Positions 32,807-41,369 of a stretch of DNA of 64,000 nt are shown one piece after another; positions within the stretch are counted from its first letter, which is position 1; each line of letters starts with the position of its first letter. The notes under the pieces were generated by a model. It had not been told where the DNA came from, ran no database searches, and saw only the letters and a program-made list of their open reading frames with translations. This stretch comes from a virus, in IMG/VR virus record IMGVR_UViG_3300010885_011634, positions 1 to 64,000 of that record. One strand, given 5' to 3'. A program made the translations under genes and the position numbers.

Positions 32807-32835
32807 ATTATGCGCTGTTTATTTAGTTAAGTCAA
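32807..32835 (-). promoter_or_regulatory. sigma70 promoter for gp32
   Basis: Minus-strand TTGACT (32835-32830), 17-bp spacer, CATAAT (32812-32807); predicted +1 near 32800, 50 nt before the start codon. Confidence 0.75.
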
Positions 32836-32876
32836 CTAAAATTCTATCTATTTTTGAAACTGTTTTACCAAAATGC

Positions 32877-33491
32877 CTAGATGTTTTCAATGCCCTTTGC
32901 TTGCCACGGTGGCGGCCATGACCACGATACAAAAGAGTACTTATTACCTGATATGAGTGGTGTTGAATAATGTGGGTGTGTAACTGTACTAGGCCAAATC
33001 ATAGCATATCCTACGGGAATATCTTTACTGTTAAATCCTTGGCGACTAAATGTTAAATCACATCCTTCATAATTAGAATTTAATTTTACGTTTAGTGTAT
33101 ATTGACTTACATCATTATGTGCTGATGCAAATTGTCCTACTTGTGTGTATTTGATAATGTATGGTGGGAACCATCCAAATATTCCAGCAGACTCTTTTGT
33201 AAAAACTTTTTCTAATATTGGAATAATATCGGTTTTATAATGATTGGTATAGTCTTGTAAGAACGTAGGAACAACAGTATCGATTGATAAATCGTTCCAA
33301 CCCAACCCAACCTCTTTTGAAGATTCTAAAAACTGTGTGTCTTTAGAAAATTCTGTAGAATGCACTTCAGCTATTTGAATAAGACTATTGCAAAATTCTT
33401 CAGTCCAAAATGGTGTTATAATAATATCGTTAACGACTTCAAACTCTTTTCCACTATTTGGATGTATACCATTTTGATAGTTAATTTGCAT
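32877..33491 (-). CDS. 2-oxoglutarate/Fe(II) oxygenase (prolyl-4-hydroxylase-like)
   Basis: A 204-aa oxygenase with His-Asn-Asp (SAHNDVSQYTLNV), distal His in STVTHPHYSTPL and Lys in SGNKYSFVSW for 2-oxoglutarate. It is a stand-alone copy of a family expanded at 52158-59860. It probably hydroxylates a protein or small molecule; the target is unknown. A TAAATA late box lies 5 nt before the ATG. Confidence 0.75.
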   Translation of the reverse strand: MQINYQNGIHPNSGKEFEVVNDIIITPFWTEEFCNSLIQIAEVHSTEFSKDTQFLESSKEVGLGWNDLSIDTVVPTFLQDYTNHYKTDIIPILEKVFTKESAGIFGWFPPYIIKYTQVGQFASAHNDVSQYTLNVKLNSNYEGCDLTFSRQGFNSKDIPVGYAMIWPSTVTHPHYSTPLISGNKYSFVSWSWPPPWQAKGIENI

Positions 33492-33495
33492 TTTG

Positions 33496-33503
33496 TATTT
33501 ACT
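33496..33503 (-). promoter_or_regulatory. T4-type late promoter, AGTAAATA, leaderless
   Basis: Last A at 33496, 5 nt before ATG 33491. It follows the terminator at 33521-33546. Confidence 0.6.
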
Positions 33504-33520
33504 ACTAGTATGTTAATGCC

Positions 33521-33546
33521 AAAAAGAAAGGGCACCTAAGTGCCCT
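33521..33546 (-). terminator. rho-independent terminator after the 660-aa gene
   Basis: On the minus strand AGGGCAC-TTAG-GTGCCCT followed by TTCTTTTT. Seven perfect base pairs, 4-nt loop, T tract. It insulates the oxygenase gene downstream. Confidence 0.8.
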
Positions 33547-33568
33547 ATCTCACTGCTACGAACAATCT

Positions 33569-35551
33569 TTACATGCCTGCTAGTTCTCTAATACGTGCTA
33601 ATTCTGCAATTTGTGGATCAGCCTGTTGTGGAGCCATACGCTCTACCATTTTGCGAGCAACTTGTTCTGCTTGTTCGCCAAACTTCTTGCCTACCATAAC
33701 TGCAACACCTTCTGGGCCTTTAGGGAATGTGCCTGAATCTTTATCATAGAATGAGTGAATAAATTCAGCTAATTCTTGTACTGGAATTTTTGACATTTTT
33801 TCAGTTTTACGGCGAGCAATATCACTTGAGTGTGTTACTTTACCGCGTGGATCTTTACCTTGGGACTTTTCCCAGTCACCTTCGTGTGACCAAGATTTAA
33901 CATTGCCTTCTTTGTCTTTTTCTACTTTGTCAATCGCTTCGTCTTTCTCGCCTCGATTTTTTGCTAGTCTTTCTGGATGACTAATATTTTTTGTTCTTTC
34001 TTTTTCTAAATCATCATGCGATACTTTCCAATTTTTATCGCCAGACTGCTGTCTCTTGTATGCAGGGACATCACTTTTATTCATGTCTTCTTGTGGTATT
34101 TCTTCACCTTCTGGTTGTTCCATACCTTGCTCTGCGCCTGCAGGTTCTTCAACATAGTCACCGAAGTCTAATTGTTCTAGAGCCTCTGGTGCATTTTGTT
34201 CTAACCAATCCTTAACTAAGCCGCGTGTACATGAATCTGGATCTTCTTTAGATTGTGCCTTTATTGCTTGATCAAGTTGTGGATCTTCAATAATGCCTTT
34301 TAGACTTTCGATAGCATTGCTGCCATCTACGCCTGCTGGAAAATGTTGACCTACTAATTCTTGTAGTTGTTGTAATGCAGCCTGTTGTTCGTCTGGATCT
34401 TGGCTTTGAATCGCTGACTCTTCACCTAGACCCATTGCCCAGTTTTCAAAACGTGCAAATGGATCTTCATATGTATCCACTTCTACATCTTCGTTGGCAA
34501 TATCTTCTTGTGCTGTCATAGCGACTATGTCGTCATAGCCTAATGTGCTTTCTTCTTGCATTAATCTGTATAGTACTGGAAATACAGATTTAATATCTTC
34601 TTTGAAGTTACGCACGGTGAATTTGTTTGTGAAATCTTCTACTACATCTTGAGGTACTTCCATTGGACTTTGTGCCTGGAATGATTCTCTATATGCCTCA
34701 TAGTGACCTTGTTTTGATAATTTTGAAATAGTTTCGCGCAGTTTATCTAATTGCATAGTTGAGCGTTCTACAATACCGTTGGTGTCGGAATTCATTAGGT
34801 CATTGCGAACAACATAATTACCAAAGCTCTTTAGTTGAGCAATCTCTTCGCTCATACGTATGATACTTTCGCCAATTTCGTCATAAGGTTTACCGCCGTT
34901 AGCAACATGTCGTTGCATAGCACGGGCACCGCTTAAATGAATGAACGGATACTTAAATCTTTCACCGTCCGCATTCTCAACAAACAAGCCTGCAATGTTT
35001 CGTGATCTTGCTCCAGGAGCCATATCGTCACTTAGCGTTTGGCTGTGTTTGATAATAAGACGTGTGTTTTCTAATTTCTGATAACTAACGTTCTTATTAC
35101 CGTATAGTTGACTTTCACTCATAATACTTTCTCCGACTGGTTTTGTTATTACTGTATCTGACGTAGGTTGCGGTTGTGAATATTGACTTAGAAAAGCGTA
35201 ATCTCGTTTATCTAAATTATCTTTAGCAATATCACGGGTGTCAAAATTTAACAATCTACGTTTGGCAAATGTTCTTAATTCTTTTAAGAATCCGTACCAA
35301 TTATCTTTTTGGTTACCGTCCATGGCTTCTGTAATGCCATGACTAAAATATACTTTCATGCTACTTGGTTCTGCTAGGCTGATGCTGACATGTCCAATAG
35401 GGGTTTCACCTTCCATGTAATCAAAATCAAAGAAGCGAGCTTGCTCTGGATTGATGGTAATTTCGCCGGTTTCAGCACCTAATTTAAGGCCTGTAAAGCG
35501 GCTTCTAATTTTATAGAATAAATCTGTTGCTATATTGTTTCTTGCGTCCAT
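33569..35551 (-). CDS. large late virion-associated protein, 660 aa
   Basis: Start set at ATG 35551 because a late box lies 6 nt upstream; a TTG 15 nt further up falls in the promoter. N-terminal 150 residues are globular (NNIATDLFYKIRSRFTGLKL, GHVSISLAEP), followed by a helical middle, an acidic Gln-rich stretch (about 410-490) and a highly charged Lys/Glu C-terminus (about 500-600). No enzyme motif. It resembles large structural-type proteins next to gp17 in marine T4-like phages. Confidence 0.65.
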   Translation of the reverse strand: MDARNNIATDLFYKIRSRFTGLKLGAETGEITINPEQARFFDFDYMEGETPIGHVSISLAEPSSMKVYFSHGITEAMDGNQKDNWYGFLKELRTFAKRRLLNFDTRDIAKDNLDKRDYAFLSQYSQPQPTSDTVITKPVGESIMSESQLYGNKNVSYQKLENTRLIIKHSQTLSDDMAPGARSRNIAGLFVENADGERFKYPFIHLSGARAMQRHVANGGKPYDEIGESIIRMSEEIAQLKSFGNYVVRNDLMNSDTNGIVERSTMQLDKLRETISKLSKQGHYEAYRESFQAQSPMEVPQDVVEDFTNKFTVRNFKEDIKSVFPVLYRLMQEESTLGYDDIVAMTAQEDIANEDVEVDTYEDPFARFENWAMGLGEESAIQSQDPDEQQAALQQLQELVGQHFPAGVDGSNAIESLKGIIEDPQLDQAIKAQSKEDPDSCTRGLVKDWLEQNAPEALEQLDFGDYVEEPAGAEQGMEQPEGEEIPQEDMNKSDVPAYKRQQSGDKNWKVSHDDLEKERTKNISHPERLAKNRGEKDEAIDKVEKDKEGNVKSWSHEGDWEKSQGKDPRGKVTHSSDIARRKTEKMSKIPVQELAEFIHSFYDKDSGTFPKGPEGVAVMVGKKFGEQAEQVARKMVERMAPQQADPQIAELARIRELAGM

Positions 35552-35556
35552 AAGTG

Positions 35557-35564
35557 TATTTATC
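35557..35564 (-). promoter_or_regulatory. T4-type late promoter, GATAAATA, leaderless
   Basis: Last A at 35557, 6 nt before ATG 35551. The box overlaps the terminase stop codon. Confidence 0.75.
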
Positions 35565-37149
35565 AATATCCTGTACTGATGAAGATTGGCATAGGTAGCT
35601 GATCTTCGGTTAATTTTTCGCTCATTTTTTCGTAAATCTTAGGATCCCAGTCTGCTAACACATTAGCCATACGAATGATTAACAACGTACTCGATACTAA
35701 GTCATCGTGTTCACCGGATTTAGCACTAAACCCTGTAGCATGAGCCACGTAGGTTTTAAGTTCTGAAATCAATGGTTTAGAATGTATTTTCATTTTTTGT
35801 GTTTCTAACATATTTTTAAGTTGACTACATCCTGCTATTTTAGTACGATGCGTGGTGTTAAAGCCTTTGCGGAATTTACGGATATGTCCACGTCTAATAG
35901 GCTCGCTTAAGAATAACCCATTAAAGTTTTCTTCACCTAAATCACTAATAACAATTAGTGCTGCTTCACCTAGCGTGTTGTTTTCAACACTATAGTAAAT
36001 CTGAGGGGCATTACCTTTTTCAATTCCTCGATCGTTGATGTAACGACATATTTCTCGTAGATGTTTAACTTGACTTTGAATTGGCGTTAGATTATGATGC
36101 CACTCTGCTACTTGTTCCATGCTAGGCATTTCATATACCTGGATAGCACCGTAGTCGCCACCAGTACCTAGACTAGGATCTAGAGCTACTAGATATGTAC
36201 AGCGTGGGTCAATATCTTTGTACCAACGTGTTTGACCCATTGTCATTGTTGGTTCATCGCCTTTCATCTCTGCAAGACGTACTGCGTTAATTAGTGTTTC
36301 GTCAAAGATTAAGAATTCGCAATCAAACTCTCGACGGAATCGTTCTTCACCAATTTTAGCACGTTCTGTTGCTGCCCATACCTCGTCACGATCTGGATGT
36401 TCTGCCCAGTGTGCAAAGTAACTGTAAAATCCGTTAGTTCCTAATTGTTGTTCGTTACCAAACTCGTCAAACTTTTTGTTAGCCTCAGTCCAAATTAACG
36501 CAAACTGATCTTCGTCTGAGTTTGGTGTTGATGTAATAATACACTTACCACCTGTTGACAATGTTGGTGATAACGCAGTCCAAAACTCTTTGGCTTTTTC
36601 TGGCGGTTGTACAAACGCAAACTCATCACAATAAATTAATGAAAGAGATTTACCACGACCGGTATTTTCTGTAGTTGTTGTTGCTTGAATACGTGCTCCA
36701 TTGTCGTATTCAATTGAGTTTCTATTGTATGTATGAACACCGGCACGAATAAAATCAGGCAAGTTCTCGTAGCCAAAACGGTAACGATTCATAATATCCT
36801 GCGCACCTTCGTATTTGTGAGCAGCAATTAATACTTGTGCTTCCGGTACAAACATAGTATACCACAATAAGTATCCTGTGGCACAGGTAGTTTTACCCAT
36901 CTGTCGAGGTAACATAGCAATACATTGTTTGTTTTCGTGGTATGCTTGAATTAATCTTTCTTGATATTCGTACGGCACAAAAGGAATACTGCCCCGGACA
37001 GGATGTTGGATCTTTAAGAAGTTTTTACAGAAGTATAATGGACCATTAACTGGATCCATACAGGCTTCTAAATGCTTTACTTCCTCTAGTGTATATCGTT
37101 GAGGAGCGTGGGCTTTCTTAATTAAATTACCGTCTAATGATTTTGCCAT
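35563..37149 (-). CDS. 17: terminase large subunit, gp17-like
   Basis: A 528-aa packaging motor: Walker A PRQMGKTT (81-88), Walker B LIYCDEF (171-177), coupling motif TSTPN (206-210) and a C-terminal RNase-H-like nuclease starting VALDPSLGTGGDYG (Asp324). It cuts concatemers and pumps DNA into the prohead with gp16. Slightly shorter than T4 gp17 (610 aa). A late promoter and an upstream terminator make it a separate unit. Confidence 0.95.
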   Translation of the reverse strand: MAKSLDGNLIKKAHAPQRYTLEEVKHLEACMDPVNGPLYFCKNFLKIQHPVRGSIPFVPYEYQERLIQAYHENKQCIAMLPRQMGKTTCATGYLLWYTMFVPEAQVLIAAHKYEGAQDIMNRYRFGYENLPDFIRAGVHTYNRNSIEYDNGARIQATTTTENTGRGKSLSLIYCDEFAFVQPPEKAKEFWTALSPTLSTGGKCIITSTPNSDEDQFALIWTEANKKFDEFGNEQQLGTNGFYSYFAHWAEHPDRDEVWAATERAKIGEERFRREFDCEFLIFDETLINAVRLAEMKGDEPTMTMGQTRWYKDIDPRCTYLVALDPSLGTGGDYGAIQVYEMPSMEQVAEWHHNLTPIQSQVKHLREICRYINDRGIEKGNAPQIYYSVENNTLGEAALIVISDLGEENFNGLFLSEPIRRGHIRKFRKGFNTTHRTKIAGCSQLKNMLETQKMKIHSKPLISELKTYVAHATGFSAKSGEHDDLVSSTLLIIRMANVLADWDPKIYEKMSEKLTEDQLPMPIFISTGY

Positions 37150-37154
37150 ATTGT

Positions 37155-37162
37155 TATTTACT
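37155..37162 (-). promoter_or_regulatory. T4-type late promoter, AGTAAATA, leaderless
   Basis: Last A at 37155, 6 nt before the terminase ATG 37149; directly after the terminator at 37164-37190. Confidence 0.65.
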
Positions 37163-37163
37163 G

Positions 37164-37190
37164 AAAAAAATAGGCTCCGAAGAGCCTATT
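37164..37190 (-). terminator. rho-independent terminator with UUCG loop
   Basis: Minus strand AATAGGCTC-TTCG-GAGCCTATT then seven T (complement of 37164-37170, partly shared with the stem). A perfect 9-bp stem closed by the stable UUCG tetraloop. Confidence 0.92.
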
Positions 37191-37208
37191 TGGATTTAAC
37201 AATTTATA

Positions 37209-37652
37209 TTAAGCAAATGTTAAACCAGTCAATGCTACGTTTGTAATAGTAACACTACCCGAACCGCCTAATGCTGCTAAGATCACAGCTTCTAAATTAG
37301 TGTACGAAGTATCTGGAGAACCACTAGTAGCACCGTAAAGCGCACCAGTATCTGTTTTATTAGCATTCACTAGTGCAATGAATTGATTAGCACCAGATGC
37401 TGTTGGAATACCAACATAGTAAATTTCTGCTAAACTTTGTAACGCAAAAACTGCTTTAGACAGATTGCTGTCTGCAACCGTCGGCGTTGTTGTAAAGTTA
37501 TATGCTGAAGAAACAATTTTAATTGCCTGTAGTTTTGGTGTACCAAAACTTGTATACGGTCCAACACCTGCTGAGCCATCACCTAATAATTTTTTAGCAT
37601 TAGTTGTGATAGCTGTGCCGTTAGCGGCATCATATGCGAATAAATCAGCCAT
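37209..37652 (-). CDS. probable virion protein, 147 aa
   Basis: A Gly/Ala/Thr-rich beta-type protein (NAKKLLGDGSAGVGPYTSFG, SGSVTITNVALTGLTF) typical in composition of phage structural proteins; no match recalled. GGAGC precedes its ATG and it shares one base with the upstream gene. It is followed directly by a strong terminator. Confidence 0.65.
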   Translation of the reverse strand: MADLFAYDAANGTAITTNAKKLLGDGSAGVGPYTSFGTPKLQAIKIVSSAYNFTTTPTVADSNLSKAVFALQSLAEIYYVGIPTASGANQFIALVNANKTDTGALYGATSGSPDTSYTNLEAVILAALGGSGSVTITNVALTGLTFA

Positions 37653-38347
37653 TATTTTGCTCCTTTAGTTTCTGCTAATCTTTGTAATAGTTCTGCACGG
37701 ATAGCAGCACGTAAGTCTCCCTCTGGCATTGACATTGGATTGTCACCAGCTTGGTAACTGTGTTTATGTTGGCCTTTAGGACGATTCATTCCGCCTGCTA
37801 ATTTGTTAATCATATATTCAGTGTCTTTAACTTCAGGTCCTGATACGCCATCTGGGGCATTGCCAAATGCTTCCTCTTTATCTTTTGGTTCTTTTTCAGC
37901 ATCGTGGTCGTCCATATCGTGGTCACCATCGCCGTCAATATCGCCCATTGCTTTTTGCATAGGGCTACTATCCATATCACCGCCTGGTTTATTATCATTG
38001 TCTGCATCGAAGTCAGGTAACATTTTTAATGGCGGAAGTTCTTGACGATCGGTTGACATTGCTGCCGGAGGAATCATATCAATACTTGGAATTGTCGTTG
38101 GTTCTTTTTGGTTGATCATATCTGGATTAACTTTAGTTAACAGTTTCATCAACTCACCAATGTCATCCATACCTTGCGCATTAATGTTTACACTCATGCT
38201 TGGTGGAGGTGTTTCTTTATGTTCCATTCCCATTGGAGCTGGAGGCATTTCGCCACACTCTTCAACTGGAACATCTGTTATTTGAATTGCTTCTGCTGTA
38301 GGTTGGTCTAACTCACGCATTTTAGCCATTAAATCATTAAAGTTCAT
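37652..38347 (-). CDS. acidic late protein with DGDGD segment, 231 aa
   Basis: Low-complexity, hydrophilic protein: Met/Pro-rich region (about 20-55), then ADNDNKPGGDMDS and DIDGDGDHDMDDHDAEKEPK (about 118-160), which resemble calcium-binding repeats, and a helical C-terminus. The N-terminus NFNDLMAKMRELD recalls conserved late proteins near gp16/gp17 in marine T4-like phages. Possibly a scaffold or head-internal protein; unproven. GGGAG precedes the start. Confidence 0.6.
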   Translation of the reverse strand: MNFNDLMAKMRELDQPTAEAIQITDVPVEECGEMPPAPMGMEHKETPPPSMSVNINAQGMDDIGELMKLLTKVNPDMINQKEPTTIPSIDMIPPAAMSTDRQELPPLKMLPDFDADNDNKPGGDMDSSPMQKAMGDIDGDGDHDMDDHDAEKEPKDKEEAFGNAPDGVSGPEVKDTEYMINKLAGGMNRPKGQHKHSYQAGDNPMSMPEGDLRAAIRAELLQRLAETKGAK

Positions 38348-38348
38348 A

Positions 38349-38912
38349 TTAACTCCCTATGGCGCTTTTAGCACCTTCCTTATTTTGTTTAGTCTTAGGC
38401 AGTTTATATTCACCTTGCCCGTTTTCTTTCTTTAATTGTTTAGCTGTTTTAGCCAAATCTTTTAAGAATCCTTTGTTAAAATCATCACCAAAATAATCTT
38501 TAGTTTTGATTTTTCCTGCTTCTTTGTAGCTTGCATCGTCTAATAATGCTTCACCGCTCGGTTCTGCTGTAGCTAAAATTTGATCTTGTTCTGATGGTTC
38601 GCCAGCGCCACGTACACGGAAACAACTTGCAGGAATGCCCATTTCTTTAATATCATTTGAAATTTCAGGCGATGTAATTGGATATTCACAAATTACTTCG
38701 TAGATTGTTACTTCTGTATTTGGATGATCTGGAAAATCTAAAGGCAATGCTTGGATTGGGGTAGTTTTAATCTTTTCAAAAGTCATAACCTTACAACGCC
38801 CTAATCTTTCCTTTAAGTTTTCTTCAAACTTTTCAGGTAACGGCCCTGCAACTTTAATCTTAAAGTCGTATACTCTTTTGCCTTCGGCAAGATATTGCTT
38901 AAATGTCTTCAT
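38349..38912 (-). CDS. late protein with capsid-targeting-like N-terminus, 187 aa
   Basis: The N-terminus MKTFKQYLAE closely resembles the T4 capsid-targeting sequence of internal proteins, with L-A-E as possible prohead protease site. The body is alpha/beta (YDFKIKVAGPLPEKF, TEVTIYEVICEYPI), the C-terminus Lys-rich and probably disordered. Likely packaged in the head; activity unknown. A late box lies 6 nt before the ATG. Confidence 0.65.
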   Translation of the reverse strand: MKTFKQYLAEGKRVYDFKIKVAGPLPEKFEENLKERLGRCKVMTFEKIKTTPIQALPLDFPDHPNTEVTIYEVICEYPITSPEISNDIKEMGIPASCFRVRGAGEPSEQDQILATAEPSGEALLDDASYKEAGKIKTKDYFGDDFNKGFLKDLAKTAKQLKKENGQGEYKLPKTKQNKEGAKSAIGS

Positions 38913-38917
38913 AGTAG

Positions 38918-38925
38918 TATTTAGT
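38918..38925 (-). promoter_or_regulatory. T4-type late promoter, ACTAAATA, leaderless
   Basis: Last A at 38918, 6 nt before ATG 38912; overlaps the end of the gp16 gene. Confidence 0.6.
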
Positions 38926-39403
38926 CCTTTTGACCCAATTTCTTAAGTAGCTCGTTGCGATCTGTAATTACATAACCTTGCCCGTTGATAATATCGTTTG
39001 GATCATCGGGTTGATCTTTGTCCATTTTTAGCTTTTTAAGCTGTAAATCCACAGCTTTTAACTTCTTATCTAATTTAGCAGTCTTAGCAGTAATAGCATT
39101 ACCTAACATACTCGATGCCACTTCAAAAATGCGGCCGCTGTAACGCACTTCTACGTTCATACCTAAATCCATTAAATCGTCGTATGCTTGTTCTGCTTTG
39201 GTGGCTAGATGATCTAACTCTTTATCATCAAGATCATCTAATTCTTGGATCTGTGGTAACGTACTAGTTATACGCTGTATCTCTCTACTGGTCTTTTCAA
39301 TGTTATCAACAGCTTCATGAGTAGGTTTTTCTATAGGAGCTGGTTCAGCTTCTACAGGCTTTGATTCTTCTAAATTAAAAAGTTCTTCTAGTTTTTTCGT
39401 CAT
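38921..39403 (-). CDS. 16: terminase small subunit, gp16-like
   Basis: A 160-aa helical protein with two coiled-coil-prone segments (about 55-80 and 110-130), matching T4 gp16 (164 aa) in length, organisation and C-terminal DPNDIINGQG-type region. It recognises DNA and stimulates gp17. In the same late region as gp17 and gp4. GATAAGTA, a weak late-like box, is 5 nt upstream of the ATG. Confidence 0.75.
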   Translation of the reverse strand: MTKKLEELFNLEESKPVEAEPAPIEKPTHEAVDNIEKTSREIQRITSTLPQIQELDDLDDKELDHLATKAEQAYDDLMDLGMNVEVRYSGRIFEVASSMLGNAITAKTAKLDKKLKAVDLQLKKLKMDKDQPDDPNDIINGQGYVITDRNELLKKLGQKD

Positions 39404-39410
39404 ACTTTAC

Positions 39411-39851
39411 TTATCTGCGTTTGGCGCCTTGATGGAAAATCTCGCCTTCATTAACTACACGAAACTTTAATCCCTGTTGCTTACACCAAGCATTTGCAGC
39501 TTCCCATTTAGCCATATTTTTAACATACTGCTGTTGGTTATATTGGCTCTTGCCAACTTTTTCTAACATTGTTTGACTTTCAGGTTTAACTTCTACAACC
39601 TCAGCATGTTTGCCACCTGTTTTGTCGCTGTAAACAATGAAAAAATCTGGGACATAAATTGTGTATTTGCCAGTTAACGGATCTCTATAGGGTATTTGAA
39701 TACTTTCACTTGCCCATTTTTCAACACCCTGGTGTTCGTCAAGCATGCGCATAAACACAAATTCCCAACTACTGCGAGCCAGAGGTGTTTTCTTCCCTAC
39801 ATACTTCTCAGGATTTTTCATTTCAAAACGACCCTGTGCAAATTTTGCCAT
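39411..39851 (-). CDS. 4: head completion protein gp4-like (nuclease fold)
   Basis: A 146-aa protein matching T4 gp4 in length. WEFVFMRMLDEH, then YVPDFFIVYSD and AEVVEVKP (about 68-100) form a restriction-endonuclease-like core: Asp and Glu-x-Lys. In T4 it is needed to finish DNA-filled heads before tails join. It shares one base with the upstream gene. Confidence 0.85.
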   Translation of the reverse strand: MAKFAQGRFEMKNPEKYVGKKTPLARSSWEFVFMRMLDEHQGVEKWASESIQIPYRDPLTGKYTIYVPDFFIVYSDKTGGKHAEVVEVKPESQTMLEKVGKSQYNQQQYVKNMAKWEAANAWCKQQGLKFRVVNEGEIFHQGAKRR

Positions 39852-40216
39852 TACGGAGATATATTTCTAGATTGATTTACAACTACATTAGTAGTTCTAA
39901 ATCCTAACGTGCTGGTTGGAGTTCTATTGTTATTTAGAACTTCGCCAACTACTTGACTTAGGCCAAGCCCGTCAAACTGCTCAAGACTATCTAGTATTGA
40001 ATAAATTGGGGTTCCGTCTAATTTTGCTTGTTTTAACAATACTGTAGCTACGACTAATGCTGCATCGTCTTCAAACCCTTTTTTCTTAAAAAAAGATACA
40101 GTACTGTTAACGTCATTAGCATTAAATTCTAATGTTTCCTGACCATAGTTATTAAAAAATAACTTTGTACCTGCTGCGCTATCTTCGCTATTTGTTATAG
40201 GTAAATTAGTTGCCAT
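39851..40216 (-). CDS. conserved virion-type protein, 121 aa
   Basis: A helical protein with AVVATVLLK-like core (DDAALVVATVLLKQAKLDG) and an Asn-rich C-terminus. It resembles a small protein regularly found between the gp48/54-like gene and gp4 in marine T4-like phages. Function unknown; AGGACC precedes the ATG. Confidence 0.65.
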   Translation of the reverse strand: MATNLPITNSEDSAAGTKLFFNNYGQETLEFNANDVNSTVSFFKKKGFEDDAALVVATVLLKQAKLDGTPIYSILDSLEQFDGLGLSQVVGEVLNNNRTPTSTLGFRTTNVVVNQSRNISP

Positions 40217-40223
40217 GATGGTC

Positions 40224-41312
40224 CTATACTATTGGATTGCCGCCGGCCATTATCTTAGGCGCTGCAATAGTTGTGTCTGTATTAGTTGAACTCTTAGGAA
40301 ATACTGCACCAACTACTCCGCCTACAGTTGAAACTGCGGTTGCTATATTTGCTGGATTACTTAAAATATTGATAGCTTCTTGTTTGAGGCCTTCTTTAGT
40401 AAGAGAATTAAAGTTTTTATAAGTGTTTACAGTTTTAATTGCTGTGCCTAGGAATCCACCAAAACTATCAAACGTTGACCCATTGGCCACATCACCAAAT
40501 ATACTTTCTAATCCGTCAAGCACACCGCCGTCGCCTGTTAAGTTAGCAACTCCTCCGCCTGCAACACTTAGAGGACTTGGTACTGTATCGTAATGTAATG
40601 TTGCAAAACCTTTTGGGCTGTTAATAGTACAGTTACCTGCAGAGTATTTTACAGCTTCGTATTCTAAAGTCATATTACTTTCTAAGAATTCAGTTGCTGA
40701 ATAGTCAACACTACCGTGACTCCATGATTTAATTCTTGGATTGACTAATGTGTATCCTAAAAATCTTCTACGGCTCATTGTATAGATGCTGATAGATTTG
40801 AAAAACGGAGTAGATATATTGTTATCCATACCGTATCTAAAATTATCTAATGGAGTTTTAGTTGAACGTAAATGATTCATGTTGTATGCTGAGGTAGGGT
40901 TATGCCTATCAGCTACATAATATCCGTAATAAATTGCCCACAATGCATTTACAATTCCTGCGCTGTCATCATGTAACGCGATGTTTACAGGTTCATAATT
41001 GAAATTCTTATAGACAATCTTTTTTCTATTATATTGATTTTTAACAATACTGTCAAAATTATACTTAGGCAGGTCTGCTGCCTTAACTAACATTCCAACT
41101 TCGTCGCCGTGTTTTGCGGTAAACGATGGAGCTTTAATTGCTGATTTGTCTAATTCAAATCTAACATAAAATAGAAATTTAGTTCGAGGCGATAATCTAT
41201 AGGTATCGTCGATGAATAGTCTAGTGGCATGCTGCCAGCTACCTACTAGCCCTTTAGGATTAGTAAGTCCGGTACCGACACCAGTAAGAAAACGTGTAAA
41301 TTTATTGGCCAT
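40224..41312 (-). CDS. baseplate tail-tube-type protein (gp48/gp54-like)
   Basis: A 362-aa protein with N-terminus MANKFTRFLTGVGTGLTNPK and a central tail-tube-like fold (FLFYVRFELDK, SWSHGSVDYSATEFLESNMT, EYEAVKYSAG). In T4, gp48 and gp54 are tube-like proteins that cap the baseplate and start tube assembly. Length agrees with T4 gp48 (364 aa). It lies just after the tube gene behind a terminator and late promoter. Gp48 versus gp54 is not decided. Confidence 0.65.
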   Translation of the reverse strand: MANKFTRFLTGVGTGLTNPKGLVGSWQHATRLFIDDTYRLSPRTKFLFYVRFELDKSAIKAPSFTAKHGDEVGMLVKAADLPKYNFDSIVKNQYNRKKIVYKNFNYEPVNIALHDDSAGIVNALWAIYYGYYVADRHNPTSAYNMNHLRSTKTPLDNFRYGMDNNISTPFFKSISIYTMSRRRFLGYTLVNPRIKSWSHGSVDYSATEFLESNMTLEYEAVKYSAGNCTINSPKGFATLHYDTVPSPLSVAGGGVANLTGDGGVLDGLESIFGDVANGSTFDSFGGFLGTAIKTVNTYKNFNSLTKEGLKQEAINILSNPANIATAVSTVGGVVGAVFPKSSTNTDTTIAAPKIMAGGNPIV

Positions 41313-41316
41313 ACAA

Positions 41317-41324
41317 TATTTATG
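41317..41324 (-). promoter_or_regulatory. T4-type late promoter, CATAAATA, leaderless
   Basis: Seven of eight match; last A at 41317, 5 nt before ATG 41312; immediately after the terminator at 41328-41353. Confidence 0.72.
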
Positions 41325-41327
41325 TCA

Positions 41328-41353
41328 CAAAAAAACCCGGGGATACCGGGTTT
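41328..41353 (-). terminator. rho-independent terminator after the tail tube gene
   Basis: Minus strand AAACCCGG-TATCC-CCGGGTTT continued by T residues. Eight perfect base pairs and a T tract. Confidence 0.9.
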
Positions 41354-41369
41354 CTTTGATTAAGGTCTA

